A stretch of 64,000 nucleotides of DNA. Source: Denitrovibrio acetiphilus DSM 12809 (GTDB lineage Bacteria > Chrysiogenota > Deferribacteres > Deferribacterales > Geovibrionaceae). A program made the position numbers and the translations under genes. Shown piece by piece: positions 62,265 to 64,000 of this stretch. The notes under the pieces were generated by a model. It saw only the letters and a list, made by a program, of their open reading frames with translations, had not been told where the DNA came from and searched no databases. The stretch's first letter is position 1. Every line of letters begins with the position of its first letter. The stretch covers positions 3,100,001 through 3,164,000 of the forward strand of contig NC_013943.1 of the NCBI RefSeq assembly GCF_000025725.1, read 5' to 3'.

Positions 62265-62349
62265 ACATAAAACACAGACGGCTTGATCTGTTTCAGGCAG
62301 GTGAGAGCTTGACGACAGTTGTGCATCTCCGTGAGACTTGAAATGCCGT

Positions 62350-63087
62350 TTAATAATAAACTTTTTTTAGGTAAAGCCCTGCGGCGTGTGCTGTGGGGCC
62401 CGCTTTTGACCGGTCTCTCCCTTCGATGGCCTCTTTTATGTACTCATCTCCGTAACCCTTACGCAAAGCTTCCACCACTGTTCCGGCTATTATTCTTACC
62501 ATGTTGTGCAGAAACCCGTTACCGTTTATCTCTATGCAGATAACCTTGTCTTCCCTGTAGCATCTTATGTTGTTGATTCTTCTGACATTGTTCTCACGCA
62601 GGCTCGTTTGTACGCAGAATGAAGTGAAGTCGTGTTCGCCTTCGAAATATTTCAGCAGTTCACACATCCTTTTATAGTTAAGCTCGTCTTTAACCCACCA
62701 TGTCCGCCCCGCAAGCATTGCAGAACGCACCCTCGAAGGAAAAATCCTGTACAGGTAAGTTTTGCTGACAGCGTTAAGCTGGGCGTGAAAATCTTCAGGG
62801 ACGTCTTCAACAGAACTGATAGAAATATCTTCCGGCAGCATACTGTTAAGTCCCATGTGGACATTTTCAGGGGGGATATATCTTTCGGTTCTGAAGTTTG
62901 CGACCTGTCCCAGTGCGTGCACACCGGAATCTGTTCTGCCGGAGCCTATCACTGTAACTTTGGTTTTATACATTTTGCTCAGTGCCTTATGGAGTTCTTC
63001 CTGTACGGTGCGTCCGTTCGGCTGAACCTGCCATCCGGCAAAGTCTGTGCCGACGTATTCTACTATTAGCTTTTTATTATACAGCAT
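62350..63087 (-). CDS. truA: tRNA pseudouridine38-40 synthase
   Basis: Isomerises uridines 38-40 in the anticodon arm. Catalytic Asp53 in GSGRTDSGVHALGQVANF, VEYVGTDFAGWQVQPNGRTVQEEL at the start, and GNGFLHNMVRIIAGTVVEALRKG near the end. Length 245 is normal. It overlaps the end of the ecfT gene by eleven bases. No terminator was identified after it; the 80 bases up to the small paralogues hold nothing I recognise. Confidence 0.96.
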   Translation of the reverse strand: MLYNKKLIVEYVGTDFAGWQVQPNGRTVQEELHKALSKMYKTKVTVIGSGRTDSGVHALGQVANFRTERYIPPENVHMGLNSMLPEDISISSVEDVPEDFHAQLNAVSKTYLYRIFPSRVRSAMLAGRTWWVKDELNYKRMCELLKYFEGEHDFTSFCVQTSLRENNVRRINNIRCYREDKVICIEINGNGFLHNMVRIIAGTVVEALRKGYGDEYIKEAIEGRDRSKAGPTAHAAGLYLKKVYY

Positions 63088-63766
63088 AGACTATCACGCA
63101 AGCGACAGATAAAAGCGCTGCCAGCCCTTCGGCGGTTCTGATGCGGGGGAGTGGGGGAGTGTCGTATTTGCCGGCAAGTACATCATCGGCAACAACAGCA
63201 GATTGATGTGTGACCCCTTCTGCCACGGGTTTTATGTATAGTTCAGGTTTCAGCAGGGCTTTGAACGGCATGTTTCTGTACTCAGGCATATTTTTAATGT
63301 GTCTGGCTGTGTCTCGTGACTGGGCAATGAAGACAGGTATGAATTCCATAGCAACCATGAGGACAGTTTTCAGGTTAATGGCATGTTTCCCCCGAAAAGG
63401 GTACATTATTACCGCCACCAGTGTTTTCGGGTCTGTTGTCAGAGTCAGGAGTATTGAGAACATAATTATCAGTGCAAACCTGTAAGTGAGACTGATAGAA
63501 AGTTCCACCCCGCCGCCAAAAATAAGGTTTATGAGAAAAGTTGATATAAGTATAAGCGCAAAAGGTTTAACTTTCTTTATAATCTGCTTTGTATCAGCTT
63601 TAGTCAGGGCAGCAATCCCAAAAAATAAAAAAGTAAAAAACAAATAAGAGATGAAATCGGCGGAGACCGCAGCTCCCTGTATTACAGCCAGGAAGATAAC
63701 CAGTCTGACAGCGGGATGTATCTGTTGTATATAATGCCCCGCAGGGGCGTATCCGCCGCCGTCCAT
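63077..63766 (-). CDS. EcfT/CbiQ-family transporter transmembrane subunit
   Basis: A 229-residue protein with about five membrane helices, IQQIHPAVRLVIFLAVIQGAAVSADFISYLFF near the start and the cytoplasmic coupling motif AQSRDTARHIKNMPEYRNMPFKALL typical of EcfT/CbiQ. These subunits join a substrate-specific S protein and ATPases in vitamin or metal uptake. Neither the ATPase nor the S protein is adjacent, so it may use shared components encoded elsewhere. Lies between tatA and truA. Confidence 0.85.
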   Translation of the reverse strand: MDGGGYAPAGHYIQQIHPAVRLVIFLAVIQGAAVSADFISYLFFTFLFFGIAALTKADTKQIIKKVKPFALILISTFLINLIFGGGVELSISLTYRFALIIMFSILLTLTTDPKTLVAVIMYPFRGKHAINLKTVLMVAMEFIPVFIAQSRDTARHIKNMPEYRNMPFKALLKPELYIKPVAEGVTHQSAVVADDVLAGKYDTPPLPRIRTAEGLAALLSVACVIVYAV

Positions 63767-63773
63767 ATCAGGC

Positions 63774-63989
63774 TTACGCCTCTTTATTGTTTTCTTCGCT
63801 CTCTGTGAGTTTTTTCTTATCTTCTTCCGGTGTGATGTCTACTGCTTCTTCTGCGTCTTTTGCCGCTTTTTTAAAGTTCTTGATAGCTTTGCCCATTCCC
63901 TCGCCAATCTGCGGGAGTTTGCCTGCACCGAAGAGTACAACAGCTATAAGAAGAATAATGATGATTTCCTGTGATCCAAGACCAAACAT
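63774..63989 (-). CDS. tatA: Sec-independent protein translocase TatA/TatE
   Basis: A 71-residue pore-forming subunit of the twin-arginine exporter. FGLGSQEIIIILLIAVVLFGAGKLPQIGEGMGKAIKNFKKA has the short membrane helix, the FG hinge and the amphipathic helix. The tail is acidic. CGGAGG lies before the ATG at the window end. It overlaps nothing and is seven bases ahead of the ecfT gene. Confidence 0.96.
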   Translation of the reverse strand: MFGLGSQEIIIILLIAVVLFGAGKLPQIGEGMGKAIKNFKKAAKDAEEAVDITPEEDKKKLTESEENNKEA

Positions 63990-64000
63990 GGTAACCTCCG

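Overview
The window looks like chromosomal DNA of a Gram-negative anaerobe. Heptosyltransferase-type glycosyltransferases, TatA, a SppA protease, tolerant periplasmic sensors and a bacterial haem pathway from glutamyl-tRNA all fit that. The gene mix (sucrose synthase beside a fused sucrose-phosphate synthase/phosphatase, an IspH-S1 fusion, an HemX-HemA-HemC-HemD-HemB run) suggests a member of the Deferribacterota, something like Denitrovibrio. That assignment is inference from memory of gene content, not a database result. I saw no tRNA, rRNA, CRISPR array, prophage or replication origin.

Layout. 1-4 kb: the 3' half of acetate kinase, a terminator, then ruvB-radA-fabI and another terminator. 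4-10.5 kb: a DUF2156 gene divergent from a haem operon (hemX-type cytochrome c assembly protein, hemA, hemC, hemD, hemB) that ends in a DUF815 ATPase. 10.55-11.38 kb: one intact-looking IS5-family element needing a -1 frameshift. 11.4-16.1 kb: two convergent membrane histidine kinases. 16.2-25.9 kb: a minus-strand central-carbon block (transketolase, rlmB, rlmH, dksA; gpmI, comF, a PAS/coiled-coil protein; gapA, pgk and a MutT-like Nudix gene that lacks a normal start codon). 26-31 kb: a TetR regulator with its own operator-like repeats, a TPR protein, glycerate kinase, and two heptosyltransferase-family genes. 31-39 kb: transporters (EamA, TauE/SafE with DUF1634, AEC), two crotonase-fold proteins with a small DksA/TraR-type protein, a carboxymuconolactone decarboxylase-like protein divergent from a LysR regulator, a CYTH-Nudix pair, and a dihydroorotate dehydrogenase-like protein. 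39.8-45.2 kb: a three-gene sucrose operon (fructokinase, sucrose-phosphate synthase/phosphatase, sucrose synthase). 45-47.5 kb: yifB, then a non-coding tract with a candidate small RNA and a tandem 257-bp hairpin-rich repeat. 47.5-52.8 kb: a periplasmic-binding-domain histidine kinase, a sigma-54-type promoter with a 30-bp palindrome ahead of a glycine-rich exported protein, SHOCT and DUF3108 proteins, SppA, and a cation/calcium antiporter. 52.8-61.6 kb: pheA-hisC-aroF-tyrA-aroA-cmk and the IspH-S1 fusion. 61.7-64 kb: two tandem small paralogues behind a consensus promoter, then tatA-ecfT-truA on the opposite strand.

How they work together. The hem block turns glutamyl-tRNA into uroporphyrinogen III and probably supplies cytochromes. 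The aro block runs from DAHP to phenylalanine and tyrosine. The sucrose operon can make sucrose from UDP-glucose and fructose-6-phosphate and also take it apart to NDP-glucose and fructose, which fructokinase returns to the hexose-phosphate pool. The 16-26 kb block holds lower-glycolysis/gluconeogenesis enzymes together with stringent-response and ribosome-modification genes.

The best leads for undescribed biology are all non-coding or small: (1) the 257-bp tandem repeat, in which one stem shows a compensatory T-A to G-C change between copies; (2) a promoter-hairpin-terminator unit of about 150 nt beside it; (3) a 148-nt transketolase leader in which one CCCCGA segment can pair with two different partners; (4) the sigma-54 promoter and palindrome ahead of a glycine-rich exported protein; and (5) the two 77-residue paralogues driven by a perfect consensus promoter.
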